Part shown: one piece after another, positions 10,401 through 19,035 of the stretch | Layout of the letters: each line of letters begins with the position of its first letter | How positions within the stretch are numbered: the stretch's first letter is position 1 | Source of the DNA: Anolis sagrei | Taxonomy: Eukaryota; Chordata; Lepidosauria; Squamata; Anolidae | Reading direction: 5' to 3' | Length of the DNA: 64,000 bases | Assembly (NCBI RefSeq): GCF_037176765.1 | Contig: NC_090023.1 | Span: 202,524,506-202,588,505 of the forward strand | Translations under genes and position numbers: made by a program | The notes under the pieces: generated by a model | Seen by the model: only the letters and a program-made list of their open reading frames with translations | Database searches by the model: none | Told to the model about the DNA's origin: nothing

Positions 10401-11742
10401 TATTATAGTACAAATTAGTAATATATAATACTAATATTATGCTGTGCTAATAATATAATATATTGTATACACAAATAATATTAATAATATTATAATGTAA
10501 TACAATATAATACTAATAATACAATATAATAATTCTAAATTTCATGTTACGTGTAATATATTACTGATCATATTACAGAATAGTACAATATAGTAATATA
10601 CAATACTAATATTGTGCTAACTAATAATATCATATATTGCATGTATATATAACTTGTAAGCTGCTTTGAGTCCCCTTGGGGAACTTGAGAAGGGCAGCAT
10701 TTAATGTCGTAAATAAATAAATATAGATTCATAGATTTGGAAGGGACCTCGTGGGCCATCCAGTCCAACCTCTGGCCAAGAAGAAGGAAAATCGCATTAT
10801 AGAATCATAGAGTTGGGCTATCGAGTCCAACTGGTAAATGATGAGTCTGATTTCCAAGATACAGTATCTCATGATGTATAAGCAAAGACAGGCATTCCCA
10901 TACCTAAATTCCAACACATTTCTGGTCCCAAGCATTTCAAATAAGGCCTACTCAACCTGGGTCGTTGTGAGTTTTTTGGGCTGTATGGACACGTTCCAGT
11001 AGCATTCTCTCCTGACATTTCACTTGCATCTGTGGCAGGCATCCTCAGAGGTTTGCTCAGAGGTCTATTCTCTGTACAAGTCTGTACAGACCTCTAAATA
11101 AAACACAGATGCAGGTGGAACGTCAGGAGATAATGCTACTGGAGCATGGCCATACAGCCCCAAAAACTCACAGCAACCTAGTGATTCAGGCTGTGAAAGA
11201 CTCCGACAACACACAATCAACCTGTTAGGGACATAAATTCAGAATAGCTGCCAACCTAAAAAAATGATTCAACATTTAAGGCAGGCATGGGCAAACTTGG
11301 GTCCTCCAGGGGTTTTGGACTTCAACTCCCACAATTCCTAACAGCCATAGGCTGTTAGGAATTGTGGGAGTTGAAGTCCAAAACCCCTGGAGGGCCCAAG
11401 TTTGCCCATGCCTGTCTCTTAACTACACTATGGAATGAATGAATGCAGTTTGGCTCTCCTTTCAAGTGAGATGGCTCAAATGCAATGGAATCCTGGGGTT
11501 TGTAGTTTGGGGATCCTCCAGCACTTCTGGGCTGAGAAAAGCTCCCCAGAGACAATTCCCAGTTAGTTAAACCGGTGTCAAACTGCATTCATTTCGCCGT
11601 GTAGACGTGTAAGGGAGGAAAGGAAGTGCCCTCTGTTGGGGGGGGGGGGGAATGCTACATGTATTGCAGGGCGAAGGGCAGGAGAAGCAGACTCACCGAT
11701 CAGCCCCACGCCCAGCAAGAGCTGAGTCTCCGTCTCTGCCAT
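1285..11742 (-). CDS. DENND10: DENN domain-containing protein 10, 5' part (coding exons 1-4)
   Basis: Four exons read on the minus strand: 11697-11742, 4968-5164, 3781-3860 and 1285-1433 (472 nt, 157 codons plus one base). The phases 1, 0, 2, 1 chain without a break and each junction has GT/AG. The protein starts MAETETQLLLGVGLI and continues EKDTNGDALWVWCYP, TEVEL-like and VTHFSIVLTAKDFNPEKY segments typical of DENND10 (FAM45A), whose usual length is about 357 residues; the C-terminal half lies left of the window. DENND10 is known as a divergent DENN-family protein of late endosomes and as a subunit of the Commander (CCC/Retriever-associated) complex for endosomal recycling. The start is the ATG at 11742, with A at -3 and G at +4. 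The host gene looks intact. Introns 1-3 are 6.5, 1.1 and 2.3 kb, mostly old transposons. The gene diverges from EIF3A, as expected from amniote synteny. Confidence 0.93.
1940..2176. mobile_element. Fold-back dispersed retrosequence (copy 1)
   Basis: The left arm (about 1945-2045) contains GGCATTCTCTC and GGCCATGTTCTAGA. The right arm (about 2095-2176) is its reverse complement, giving a hairpin. A perfect 12-bp direct repeat, TCAATGATATTA, flanks the unit (1928-1939 and 2177-2188). The whole fold-back therefore entered as one insertion. The same repeat family occurs at 4228, 10960, 51905, 54236, 58302 and 63868. The family is not identified; a Penelope-like origin is a guess. Confidence 0.75.
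2419..2551. mobile_element. Palindromic MITE (type A, AAAGCAGATAAT core)
   Basis: About 130 bp with imperfect inverted halves: CCCCTTCTAAACTGCCATAT at the left and ATAGCAGTATAAAAGTGG at the right, around TTTGAACAGGATTATAT and GTTCAAAGCAGATAAT. It is related to the sequence expanded in tandem at 12130-13290. Confidence 0.6.
2815..2993 (+). mobile_element. LINE 3' end (L2/CR1-type)
   Basis: An AT-rich stretch passes into AACCGCTTTGAGTCCC, then GGTATATAAATACAG and (TAAA)n, the 3' tail shared by the L2/CR1-type LINEs here. There is no open frame. It lies in DENND10 intron 3. Confidence 0.6.
3781..3860 (-). CDS. DENND10: DENND10 coding exon 3
   Basis: 80 nt, preceded by TTCTATAG and followed by GTGTGT on the minus strand. 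It encodes VTHFSIVLTAKDFNPEKYAA then FSRILC and the first two bases of an arginine codon finished in exon 4. The sequence is nearly identical to human DENND10 residues in this region. Confidence 0.93.
4228..4320 (+). mobile_element. Fragment of the fold-back dispersed repeat
   Basis: It carries the family landmarks GGTTTTCATGGCAGGAATCA, GGGTTTTCCGGGCTG and GAAGCATTCTCTCCTG. Only one arm is present. It lies in DENND10 intron 2. Confidence 0.6.
4478..4684. mobile_element. hAT-like MITE (GCATCTACACT ends)
   Basis: The ends are inverted (GGGCATCTACACT... and ...GTGTAGACACATCC), followed inward by AATTAATGCAGTTTGACA and its mirror TGTCAAACTGCATTAATT. The same design recurs at 9029-9247 and 11418-11613. 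It is non-coding; superfamily placement is tentative. Confidence 0.6.
4968..5164 (-). CDS. DENND10: DENND10 coding exon 2
   Basis: 197 nt, acceptor CACCATAG, donor GTAGGA. It encodes residues 16-81: EKDTNGDALWVWCYPSTTVE, LRDLLLRKCCLTDESKQLHT, FLFGQHRMTWFYITTMEVPD and SSALKK, the longin-like N-terminal region of DENND10. The glutamate codon is split with exon 1 (G + AA). An open frame continues past the donor but loses homology there, so it is read as intron. Confidence 0.95.
5380..5580 (-). mobile_element. 5S rRNA-derived SINE, copy 1 (interrupted by a hAT)
   Basis: Read on the plus strand, the stretch ATCTCCCATACAAGTCC...CCCTGCTTAGCTTCC is the reverse complement of the internal promoter part of 5S rRNA. 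It is joined to a body beginning GTGCCTTCAAATCAC. The second copy at 55207-55440 has the same two parts in the same order, so this is a SINE family (SINE3 type) and not a stray 5S pseudogene. A hAT inserted at 5581, and the rest of the SINE resumes at 6327. Confidence 0.7.
5581..6326 (+). mobile_element. SPIN-like non-autonomous hAT transposon (copy 1)
   Basis: 746 bp, starting CAGTAGTTTTCAACCTTCC and ending AGGTTGAGAAACGCTG, an imperfect terminal inverted repeat. It is flanked by the 8-bp duplication CTTTAGGG/CTTTAGGA (5573-5580, 6327-6334), the hAT signature. The left 150 bp resembles the end of SPIN elements as remembered. The interior carries repeated modules with CCAAACTTGGCA and GGAGTTGTAGTT. 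No transposase is present. It lies within a 5S-type SINE in DENND10 intron 1. Confidence 0.82.
6806..8491 (-). mobile_element. Non-autonomous Helitron
   Basis: On the minus strand it begins TCTATATAAATAAAAATG and ends with a GC-rich hairpin (GCCCGGGCC...) followed by CTAG. The flanking bases are A before and T after, as expected for Helitron insertion between A and T with no target duplication. It is 1686 bp without a Rep/helicase gene. The interior (about 6990-7790) contains several degenerate copies of a module with GCCAAGTTTGGTCCAG and CTACAACTCCCA, also present in the SPIN-like hATs. A second copy of the 5' end is at 63718. It lies in DENND10 intron 1. Confidence 0.8.
8505..8592 (+). mobile_element. 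LINE 3' tail with (GAT)n/(TTA)n
   Basis: AAGCCACCTGAGTCTCCCC...GTATAAATAAAG is the L2/CR1-type tail, ending in a short GAT then TTA microsatellite. It abuts the 5' end of the Helitron. Confidence 0.5.
9029..9247. mobile_element. hAT-like MITE (GCATTCACAC/GTAGATGCAC ends)
   Basis: Inverted ends around AATTAATAAAGTTTGACCCC and its mirror GGGATCAAACTGCATTAATT. Same family as 4478-4684. It lies in DENND10 intron 1. Confidence 0.55.
9262..10078 (+). mobile_element. L2/CR1-type LINE, 3' part of ORF2 and tail
   Basis: Translated pieces read LRPYLGKSDLATVVHALIRF, DYCNALYMGLPLKTAQKL, LCQLHWLPVCYQAQFNVLAL and RDRGFSVIAPWLWNSL, the C-terminal reverse-transcriptase region of a jockey-superclade (L2/CR1-type) LINE. 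An in-frame stop lies just after LKTAQKL. The element ends with CACCCTGAGTCCTCTTCGGG...TAAATAAATAAATAAAT. It is 5' truncated and non-functional, in DENND10 intron 1, sense opposite to the gene. Confidence 0.8.
10236..10625. repeat. AT-rich tandem duplication, period about 173 bp
   Basis: A block beginning CAAATTAGTAATATATAATA at 10238 recurs at about 10411 with nearly the same sequence, and a third partial copy begins near 10583. Nothing coding is visible. Confidence 0.65.
10640..10728 (+). mobile_element. LINE 3' tail
   Basis: AAGCTGCTTTGAGTCCCCTT...GTAAATAAATAAATA is the L2/CR1-type tail without any body. Confidence 0.45.
10728..10865 (-). mobile_element. CR1-type LINE 3' end, antisense
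   Basis: Read on the plus strand it begins ATTCATAGATTTGGAAGGGA followed by CATCCAGTCCAACC, the reverse complement of the CR1 3' terminus (GGTTGGACTGGATG...CCAA..TCTATGA). A second partial end, ATAGAATCATAGAGTTGG, follows at about 10799. No coding remains. Confidence 0.6.
10960..11216. mobile_element. Fold-back dispersed retrosequence (copy 2)
   Basis: Two inverted arms (GTAGCATTCTCTCCTGACAT on the left, GTCAGGAGATAATGCTAC on the right) flank a loop around 11050-11100. The direct repeat TCAACCTG is at 10952-10959 and 11217-11224. The arms match those of copies 1 and 3, but the loop differs. Confidence 0.7.
11282..11414. mobile_element. Near-perfect palindromic hAT-like MITE
   Basis: The two 65-bp arms are almost exact reverse complements: CAGGCATGGGCAAACTTGGG on the left and its mirror ending GTTTGCCCATGCCTG. 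Both carry GGACTTCAACTCCCACAA. No clear 8-bp target duplication was found. Fragments of the family occur at 49225, 54835 and 61826. Confidence 0.75.
11418..11613. mobile_element. hAT-like MITE next to the DENND10 promoter
   Basis: Inverted ends (ACACTATGGAATGAATGAAT and ATTCATTTCGCCGTGTAGAC) around GCAGTTTGGC and GTGTCAAACTGC. Same family as 4478-4684 and 9029-9247. It lies in intron 1 about 80 bp from the exon 1 donor. Confidence 0.6.
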
Positions 11743-11900
11743 CTTCCTCGCCTCCTCCTCCTCTTCCCTGGGACCCCGCCTATTTCCTGACAGCCGAACC
11801 CGCTCCAGCCCCCTCTCCCCCTCCAGGGGCCTCCTCCAGAGAGGAGAAAGGAGCAACCCACGCCTCCCAGCTTCCGGTTTGCATTGGCAGCTCCATTTCA
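11690..11900 (-). promoter_or_regulatory. DENND10 promoter / 5' UTR CpG-rich region
   Basis: A GC-rich patch with CpGs covers exon 1 and about 150 bp upstream of the ATG on the minus strand, unlike the AT-rich surroundings. No TATA box is evident. It probably holds the transcription start of DENND10. The exact start site cannot be read from sequence. Confidence 0.55.
11697..11742 (-). CDS. DENND10: DENND10 coding exon 1
   Basis: 46 nt encoding MAETETQLLLGVGLI plus the first base of E16, donor GTGAGT. The N-terminus matches the DENND10 pattern (ADTQLMLGVGLIEKDTNG in human). The ATG has a good context, AAGATGG. Confidence 0.95.
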
Positions 11901-12129
11901 GAAAGGATATCCAAGGAAGAGCAGAGAGTAGGAAGAGAGCAGGCAGGCAGGCAAGGGCCTCCTGCTGCATTCCATTGGGCTGAGTTCCTTTTGAACCACC
12001 TGCAGTGAAACTACTAAAGGCATCTGGGTTGGATTGCTGCTCTCCAATTAGGATGAATCTGGCCTGTAGAATCAATGCAGCTCCAACCCGCTTTAGGCCT
12101 CAAGGCTGGATCTACCTTGCTATATAATC

Positions 12130-13290
12130 CAGAGTACCAAAGCAGATAATCTGCATTATCTGCTTTGAACTGGATTAGATGAGTCTACACTGCACTCATA
12201 TGAGTCTACACTGTTTTGAACTGGATTAGATGAGTCTACATGAAGCAGATAATCCACATTATCTGCTTTGAACTGGATTATATGAGTCTACACTGCACTC
12301 ATAGGAGTTTACACTGCTTTGAACAGGATTATATGAGTACACAAAGCAGATAATCCACATTATCTGTGTTGAACTGGATTATATGAGTACACTGCACTAC
12401 ACTGTTTTGAACTGGATTATATGAGTCTACACAAAGCAGATAATCCACATCTGCTTTGAACTGGAATATGAGTGCACTGCTTTGAACTGGATTATATGAG
12501 TACACTGCACTCATATAACCCACTGCACTGGATTATAGGAGTCTACACAAAGCAGATAAGCCACATCTGCTTTGAACTGGAATATGAGTCTGCACTGCTT
12601 TGAACTGGATTATATGAGTCTACACAAAGCAGACAATCCATATTATCTGCATTGAACTGGATTATATGAGTCAACACTGCACTCATATGAGTCTACACTG
12701 ATTTGAACTGGATTATATGAGTCTACACAAAGGAGATAATCCATATTATCTGCATTGAACTGGATTATATGAGTCAACACTGCTTTGAACTAGATTATAT
12801 GTGTCTACACAGATAATCCATATTATCTGCATCGAACTGGATTATATGAGTCAACACTGCTTTGAACTGGATTATATGAGTCTACATTGCACTCATATGA
12901 GTCTGCACTGCACTCATATGAGTCTACACTGCACTCATATGAGTCTACACTGCTTTGAACTGGATTATATGAGTTTACATAAAGCAGATAATCGATATTA
13001 TCTGCATTGAACTGGATTATATGAGTCAACACTGCTTTGAACTGGATTATATGAGTCAATACGGCACTCATGAGTCTACACTGCTTTGAACTGGATTATA
13101 TGAGTATACACTGCACTTATATGAGTCTACACTGCTTTGAACTGGGTTATAAGAGCCGACACAAAGCAGATAATCCACATTGTCTGCTTTGAACTGGATT
13201 ATACAGTCTACACTGGCAGATAATACAGTTCAAAGCAGATAATCTGGGTTTTCTATGGCAGTGTAGAAGGGGGCTTAGGCTGGATCTACA
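12130..13290. repeat. Tandem array derived from the type A palindromic MITE
   Basis: About 22 occurrences of TTTGAACTGGATTATATGAG or near variants, alternating with AAAGCAGATAATCCACATTA and TCTACACTGC, in units of roughly 45-60 bp with irregular spacing. All words are found in the palindromic MITE at 2419-2551, so the array arose by expansion of such an element. It lies a few hundred bases upstream of DENND10 exon 1. Short open frames in it (YECSVDSYEC-like) are products of the repeat. Confidence 0.85.
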
Positions 13291-13352
13291 CTGCTCTGGG
13301 ATCTGATCCCCAATTATCTGCTTATCTCGGATTATCAGGCAGTGTAGACTCA

Positions 13353-13499
13353 TGTCCCTTCCACACAGCTGTATAAAATCCCACATTATCTGCTTTGAAC
13401 TGGGTTATATGGCAGTGTGGACTCAGATAACCCAGTTCAAAGCAGATATTGTGGATTATCTACCTTTATATTCTGGGTTATATGGGTGTAGAAGGGGCT
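13353..13499. mobile_element. Palindromic MITE (type B, CCCTTCCACACAGC ends)
   Basis: The left end CCCTTCCACACAGCTGTATA, the inner AACTGGGTTATATGGCAGTG and its mirror AACCCAGTTCAAAGCAGATA, and the right end GGGTGTAGAAGGGG form a fold-back of about 147 bp. Confidence 0.65.
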
Positions 13500-13508
13500 G
13501 CAGGAACA

Positions 13509-13625
13509 AAAATATCAAGGCAGGTAATCCACATTAGCTTTGAACTGGTTTATATGAGTCTACACTGACAGATAATCCAGTAGAAATCAGATAATCTGGA
13601 TTTTATACAGCTGTAGAAGGAGCCT
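13509..13625. mobile_element. Palindromic MITE, partial (type A/B)
   Basis: Contains AGGCAGGTAATCCACATT, TTTGAACTGG and the right end ACAGCTGTAGAAGGAGCC. It is missing part of its left end. Confidence 0.5.
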
Positions 13626-13948
13626 AAATGTTTCTCTACTCCTCATTTAAACCAATTCCCATCTTTGGTTTTAGGGCTGGTTTTGGGGTAGATAACTCTG
13701 CTGATTTCCCTGGTCGGGGAACTGTTCTGTGAGAGAGATAGGGAGTGTGACTCTGTTAATTCTTCTAGATCCCTCAGCAAATCCTAATACCATTAATCAT
13801 GGTAGACTTGGGATCAGGGACTGTGTTGCAGGGATTTCCATTTCCCCCTGGCACTTTGGTTCCAGCAGGGATGTTAACGGATTGTTGTTTTTGTTCCTTC
13901 TGCAGGCTTTGCCAAGGTTCAGACGTTTCATATCTGTGCACCAACACT

Positions 13949-14098
13949 GGGCCCTTCCACACAGCCCTATATACCAGAATATCAAGGCAGAAAATCCAAC
14001 AATATCTGTTTTGAGCTGAGTTATGCGAGTCCACACAGCCTTATATCCCAGTTCAAAGCAAATAATGTGGGATTTTATTCAGCTGTGTGGAAGGGGCC
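13949..14098. mobile_element. Palindromic MITE (type B), full length
   Basis: GGGCCCTTCCACACAGCC at the left is mirrored by GCTGTGTGGAAGGGGCC at the right; length 150 bp. It is related to the copies at 13353, 21624 and 41911. Confidence 0.7.
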
Positions 14099-14117
14099 AC
14101 TGTCAGTTCAATTCAGT

Positions 14118-14335
14118 GTGACCCTGGTGGTGCCAGCAAGACTGAATATCAACAGGTTGGAGGTTTGAATTCGGGGAGAGCATGGATGAGCTCCCTCTGT
14201 CAGCTCCAGTTCCCCATATGAGAGAAGCTTCCCATAAGGATAGTAAAACATACGTGCATCCCCTGGGCAATGTCCTTGCAGACAGCCAATTCTCTCACAC
14301 CAGAAGCGACTTGTAGTTTCTCAAGTTAAGCTTGA
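14118..14335 (+). mobile_element. tRNA-derived SINE (type 2, CTCACACCAGAAGCGACTTG tail)
   Basis: A box B-like GGTTTGAATTCGGGG is followed by a body with GAGAGAAGCTTCCC and a 3' part with CAATTCTCTCACACCAGAAG and TTTCTCAAG. The same 3' body is present in antisense at 43548-43680. The 5' end is degraded. Confidence 0.65.
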
Positions 14336-14392
14336 CACAGAAAGAAAAATGCAGTGTGACACATGAATAACACAATGGTATGGAATCATGTG

Positions 14393-15424
14393 GCAAGTTC
14401 TTGGTGGTATGAGCATACCAAATCACCTTGTCTCTCTCCTGAGGAATCTGTATAAGGACCAAGTAGCAGCAGTAAGAACTGACCATGGAATAACAGACTG
14501 GTTCAAGATTGAGAAAGGCGTGCAGCAGGGTTGTATACTCTCGCCCGGCCAATTCAACTTGTATACAGAACACATCATGCGATGTACGGAGCTTGACAAA
14601 TGCAAGGCTGGGGTGACAATTGCTGGAAGAAACATTAACAACCTTAGATATGCAGATGATACCACTTTGATGGCCAAAAGCGAGAAGAGCTGAGGAATCT
14701 TCTAATCAAGGTGAAAGAAGAAAGCGCAAAAGCTGGGTTGCAGCTAAACATCTAAAAAACCAAGATTATGGCAACAAGAATGATTGATAACTGGGAAATA
14801 GAGGGAGAAAATGTGGAGGCAGTGACAGACTTTGTATTTCTAGGTGCAAAGATTAATGCAGATGCAGTCTCCAGCCAGGAAATCAGGAGACGCTTACTTC
14901 TTGGGAGGAGAGCAATGTCCAATCTCGATAAAATAGTGAAAAGTAGGGACATCACACTGGCAACGAAGATCCGCATAGTCAAAGCAATGGTATTCCCCAT
15001 AGTTACCTATGGATGTGAGAGCTGGACTATAAGGAAGGCTGAGCGAAGGAAGATAGACGCTTTTGAACTGTGGTCATGGAGGAAAGTTCTGAGAGTGCCT
15101 TGGACCGCCAGAAGATCCAACCAGTCCATACTTCAGGAAATAAAGCCCGACTGCTCATTGGAGGGAAGGATAGTAGAGGCAAAGATAAAGTACTTTGGCC
15201 ACATAACTAGAAGACAGGAAAGCTTGGAGAAGGCAGTGATGCTGGGGAAAATGGAAGGAAAAAGGAAGAGGGGCCAAACAAGGGTAAGATTGATGGATGG
15301 CATCCTTGAAGTGACTGGACTGACCTTGAAGGAGCTGGGGGTGGTGACAGCCAACAGGGAGCTCTGGTGTGGACTAGTCCATGAGGTCACGAAGAGTCGG
15401 AAGCAACTGAATGAATGAACAACA
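14393..15424 (+). mobile_element. RTE-BovB LINE, 5'-truncated
   Basis: 1032 bp flanked by the 11-bp duplication ATGGAATCATG (14382-14392, 15425-15435). Frames encode the reverse-transcriptase core NNLRYADDTTLMAKSE and the BovB C-terminus: TDFVFLGAKINADA, RRRLLLGRRAMSNLDKIVKS, AMVFPIVTYGCESWT, RVPWTARRSNQSILQEIKP and YFGHITRRQESLEKA, ending VTKSRKQLNE. A frameshift near 14690 and a stop just before 14765 break the frame, so it is dead. Orientation is normal, unlike the copy at 17244. Confidence 0.9.
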
Positions 15425-15529
15425 ATGGAATCATGGGAGTTTGGCTTTATAGGCTAATAATATGTTGGTTAACATGGTGTCAACCTACATTCATGCTATA
15501 GTGTAGATCAAGCCTGAGATAGATGGGAT

Positions 15530-15957
15530 ATAGTACTCCCAACTGAAGGATGGAAAACTGAATGTTGGTGTTCGGGAAGAGAGATTTAAAGATGTACTTA
15601 AAGCAAGCATTAAAAACTGGTGGCCCCTCGGCTATGGCACACCCTCCACAGGGATATCAGAACAGCTTCTTCCCTTTTAACATTTCGAAAAAAGCTTAAG
15701 ACATGGTTTTTCGAGTAAGCTTTAGCAAATACAGAGTAGTGGATATAAGATAATAGAGCAACCATATGATGGGACTGGACAATGTTTTAATACGGATTTC
15801 AAATGACGTATATTTTATTGCTGTTATTATGATTTTATGTATGTCAATGTTTTTAAATTGTACTTGCTTGTGGCATTGAATTTTGCCTTGTAAACCGCCT
15901 TGAGTCACCTGAGAGCTGAGAGGGGCGGTATATAAATACAGTAAATAAATAAATAAA
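15530..15957 (+). mobile_element. LINE 3' end (L2/CR1-type)
   Basis: A degenerate stretch with AAAACTTAAGACATGGTTTTT-like coding remnants leads into AACCGCCTTGAGTCACC, GGGGCGGTATATAAATACAG and (TAAA)n. It is not coding now. Confidence 0.6.
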
Positions 15958-15967
15958 CTGAATGGAG

Positions 15968-17090
15968 ATTTATTTATTTATTTATGACATTCATATGCCG
16001 CCCTTCTCACCCCGAAGGGGACTCAGAGTGGCTTATACACACACACACACACACACACACGTAATAATAGAAACACTTTATTTGTACCCCACTACCATCT
16101 CCCCAAGGGACTCGGTGCGGCTTACATGAGCCCGAGCCAAAATACAACAACACAAGCAATAATAACAGCAATACAAGCAATTAAAATAAAAACATGGACA
16201 ATAAAAATGCAACAATTAACAATAAGACAACACACAATTAAAACTGTGGGTAGGCCAAATGTAAAATTAAAATTGGAAGTAATTCCAGGGCATGGGCGAA
16301 AAGGTGAAAGTGGCGTTTGTGGAAAACATACAAGCAGACCTAAAATGTAAAGTGCTTTGGAGGACAAAGTGCTATGGGAACATTATTCTGGGAAGGGACA
16401 CTGGAACAACCACATCTTCAAACTCCTCCTAAAGACTGCCAGTTTTGGGGCCTGCCTGATGTCCTTAGGGAGTGAGTTCCAGAGTCAAGGGGTCACCACC
16501 GAAAAGGCCCCCTCTCTCGTCCCCACCAATCGTGCCTGCGATGCAGGTGGGATCAAGAGCAGGGTCTCTCCAGATGATCGAAGAGATCGTGTGGGTTCGT
16601 ATACAGAGATGCGGTCACGTAGGTAGCCGGGTCCCAAACCGTTCAGGGCACTTGAATTGGGTCCGGAAAATGAATGGCAGCCAGTGGAGCTCCTTGAACA
16701 GGAGGGTTGACCGCTCCCTATAAGGAGCCCCGGTTAACAACCTGGCTGCTGCCCGTTGGACCATCAAGGGCAGCCCCACGTACAGTGCATTGCAGTAATC
16801 CAGTCTAGAAGTGACTAAGGCGTGGACCACCTTGGCCAGATCCGCCTTCCCGAGGTATGGTTGCAGTTGGTGCACAAGTCTTAATTGTGCAAAGGCCCTC
16901 TCGGCCACCACCGACGCCTGAGCCTCAAACGTAAGTGATGAGTCCAGGAGGACAGCCAAGCTGCGGACCTGTGACTTCAGGGGGAGTGCAACCCAGTCCA
17001 GCACAGGTCTGGTTTACAATCGACCAGGAGGACCTCTGTCTTGTTGGGATTAATCTTCAGCTTGTTCGTCCTCATCCAGACAGCCACATA
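15968..17090 (-). mobile_element. L2/CR1-type LINE, antisense, 5'-truncated
   Basis: The minus strand encodes LLDSSLTFEAQASVVAERAF, QLQPYLGKADLAKVVHALVT and RLDYCNALYVGLPL, then RLLTGAPYRERSTLLFKELH, the C-terminal region of an L2-type reverse transcriptase. Its 3' tail, at the left, reads (on plus) TTTATTTATTTATGACATTC... and a second tail is at about 16060-16140, with a (CA)n tract between them at 16042-16060. It may be two overlapping copies. No intact frame spans the element. Confidence 0.75.
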
Positions 17091-17094
17091 CATA

Positions 17095-17231
17095 CAATAT
17101 ATTATGTTACTTGCACAGTACAATATCAGTATTAAATATTACTATATTGTACTATACCATTATATTGTAATATTATTAGTAATATTACATGTAATATAAA
17201 TATATAATTATAATATCATCTTATTATTACT
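17095..17231. repeat. AT-rich low-complexity DNA
   Basis: Dominated by TATTAT, TAATAT and ATATTA words. It is similar in composition to 10236-10625 and holds the left target site of the BovB insertion. Confidence 0.5.
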
Positions 17232-17243
17232 ATTATATTGCAT

Positions 17244-18732
17244 GATGTGGCCAAAGTACTTCAACTTTGTCTCTAGTATCTTTCCCTCCATTGAGCAGTC
17301 GGGCTTTATTTCCTGGAGGATGGACTGGTTGGATCTTCTTGCAGTCCAAGGCACTCTCAACACTTTCCTCCAACACCACAGCTCAAAAGCATCGATCTTC
17401 CTTCGCTCAGCCTTCCCTAAGGTCCAGCTCTCACATCCGTAGGTTACTACAGGGAATACCATGGCTCTGACTAGGCGGATCTTTGTTGCCAGTCTGATGT
17501 CTCTACTCTTCACTATTTTATCGAGACTGGACATTGCTCTCCTCCCAAGAAGTAAGCGTCTTCTGATTTCCTGGCTACAGTCTGCATCTGCAGTAATCTT
17601 TGCACCTAGAAATACAAAGTCTGTCACAGCCTCCACGATTTCTCCCTCTATTTTCCAGTTGTCAATCATTCTTGTTGCCATAATCTTGGTTTTTTTGACG
17701 TTTAGCTGCAACCCGGCTTTTGCGCTTTCTTCTTTCACCTTGATTAGAAGGCTCCACAGCTCCTCCTCGCTTTCGGCCATCAGGGTGGTGTCATCTGCAT
17801 ATCTGAGGTTGTTAATGTTTCTTCCAGCAATTTTCACCCCAGCTTTGCATTCATCCAGCCCCGCACATCGCATGATGTGTTCTGCATACAAGTTTAAAAG
17901 GTTGGGTGAGAGTATGCAGCCTTGCCGTACGCCTTTCCCAATCTTGAACCAGTCTGTTGTTCCGTGGTCAGTTCTTACTGTTGCTACTTGGTCCTTGTAC
18001 AGATTCCTCAGGAGAGAGACAAGGTGGCTTGGTATGCCCATCCCACCAAGAACTTGCCACAATTTATTATGATCCACACAGTCAAAGGCTTTAGAATAGT
18101 CAATGAAGCAGAAGTAGATGTTTTTCTGAAACTCCCTGCCTTTCTCCATTATCCAGCGGATATTGGCAATCTGGTCTCTCGTTCCTCTGCCTTTTCTAAA
18201 CCCAGCTTGAACATCTGGCAACTCTCGCTCCATGTATTGCTGGAGTCTTCCTTGCAGGATCTTGAGCATTACCTTACTGGCATGAGAAATAAGGGCCACT
18301 GTACGGAAGTTGGAGCAGTCTTTCGCATTTCCCTTTTTTGGTATGGGGATATAAGTTGATTTTTTCCAGTCTGATGGCCATTCTTGTGTTTTCCATATTT
18401 GCTGGCAAATGGCATGCATCACCTTGACAGCATCATCTTTTAAGATTTTAAACAGTTCAGCTGGGATCCCGTCTCAGTACTTTGATCCCGTCTGAGTACT
18501 TTGGCCACATCATGAGGAGACAGGAAAGCCTAGAGAAGACAATGATGCTGGGGAAAGTGGAAGGCAAAAGGAAGAGGGGCCGACCAAGGGCAAGATGGAT
18601 GGATGGCATCCTTGAAGTGACTGGACTGACCTTGAGGGAGCTGGGGGTGGTAATGGTCGACAGGGAGCTCTGGCGTGGGCTGGTCCATGAGGTCACGAAG
18701 AGTCGGAGACGACTGAACGAATGAACAACAAC
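17244..18732 (-). mobile_element. RTE-BovB LINE with 5' inversion (twin priming)
   Basis: The minus-strand segment 17244 to about 18478 encodes an uninterrupted BovB reverse transcriptase of nearly 400 codons: FRTVALISHASKVMLKILQG, QAGFRKGRGTRDQIANIRWI, CFIDYSKAFDCVDHNKLW, NLRYADDTTLMAESEEELWS and YGCESWTLGKAERR up to KYFGHIM. The following segment, about 18484-18732, lies on the plus strand and continues the same protein from YFGHIMRRQESLEKT to VTKSRRRLNE, the 3' end. A 12-bp duplication, ATTATATTGCAT (17232-17243, 18733-18744), encloses both parts, so they entered together. A 19-bp direct repeat lies at the junction (18465-18502). The long open frame suggests a fairly young copy. It is 5' truncated and cannot move by itself. 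Confidence 0.92.
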
Positions 18733-18974
18733 ATTATATTGCATTACATTATCACATTAGTATTACATTGTATTATATTTCATCAGATCCTACACCAAAA
18801 TAGGGCCTGCATCCGATTAAACAAGACTGACTACAAACAAGACGAGAGCTGGCCTCGAACCCACGACTGATGGGGCCAAAGCGACATCAGTGCTCATTTC
18901 AAGAGAAAAGGGCAACCCTCTATTGCTCCACTTCGCAGAGTTCTTTCCGACGCATGCGTACTTCTAACTTGCCT

Positions 18975-18977
18975 TCA

Positions 18978-19025
<48 letters not shown>

Positions 19026-19035
19026 CCCCCCCCCC
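18975..19035. repeat. (CT)n then (C)n tract upstream of EIF3A
   Basis: About 24 CT dinucleotides run into a run of C. It lies about 160 bp upstream of the EIF3A start codon. Open frames with long leucine-serine or arginine-glutamate strings here come from this tract. Confidence 0.9.

Noticed and set aside
11578-12075. Long minus-strand frame around DENND10 exon 1 as one protein
   Set aside because: It crosses the exon 1 donor GTGAGT and an upstream region with no homology. Only MAETETQLLLGVGLI belongs to the gene.
17922-18359. Host gene on the plus strand over the BovB copy
   Set aside because: It is the shadow of the reverse-transcriptase frame on the other strand.
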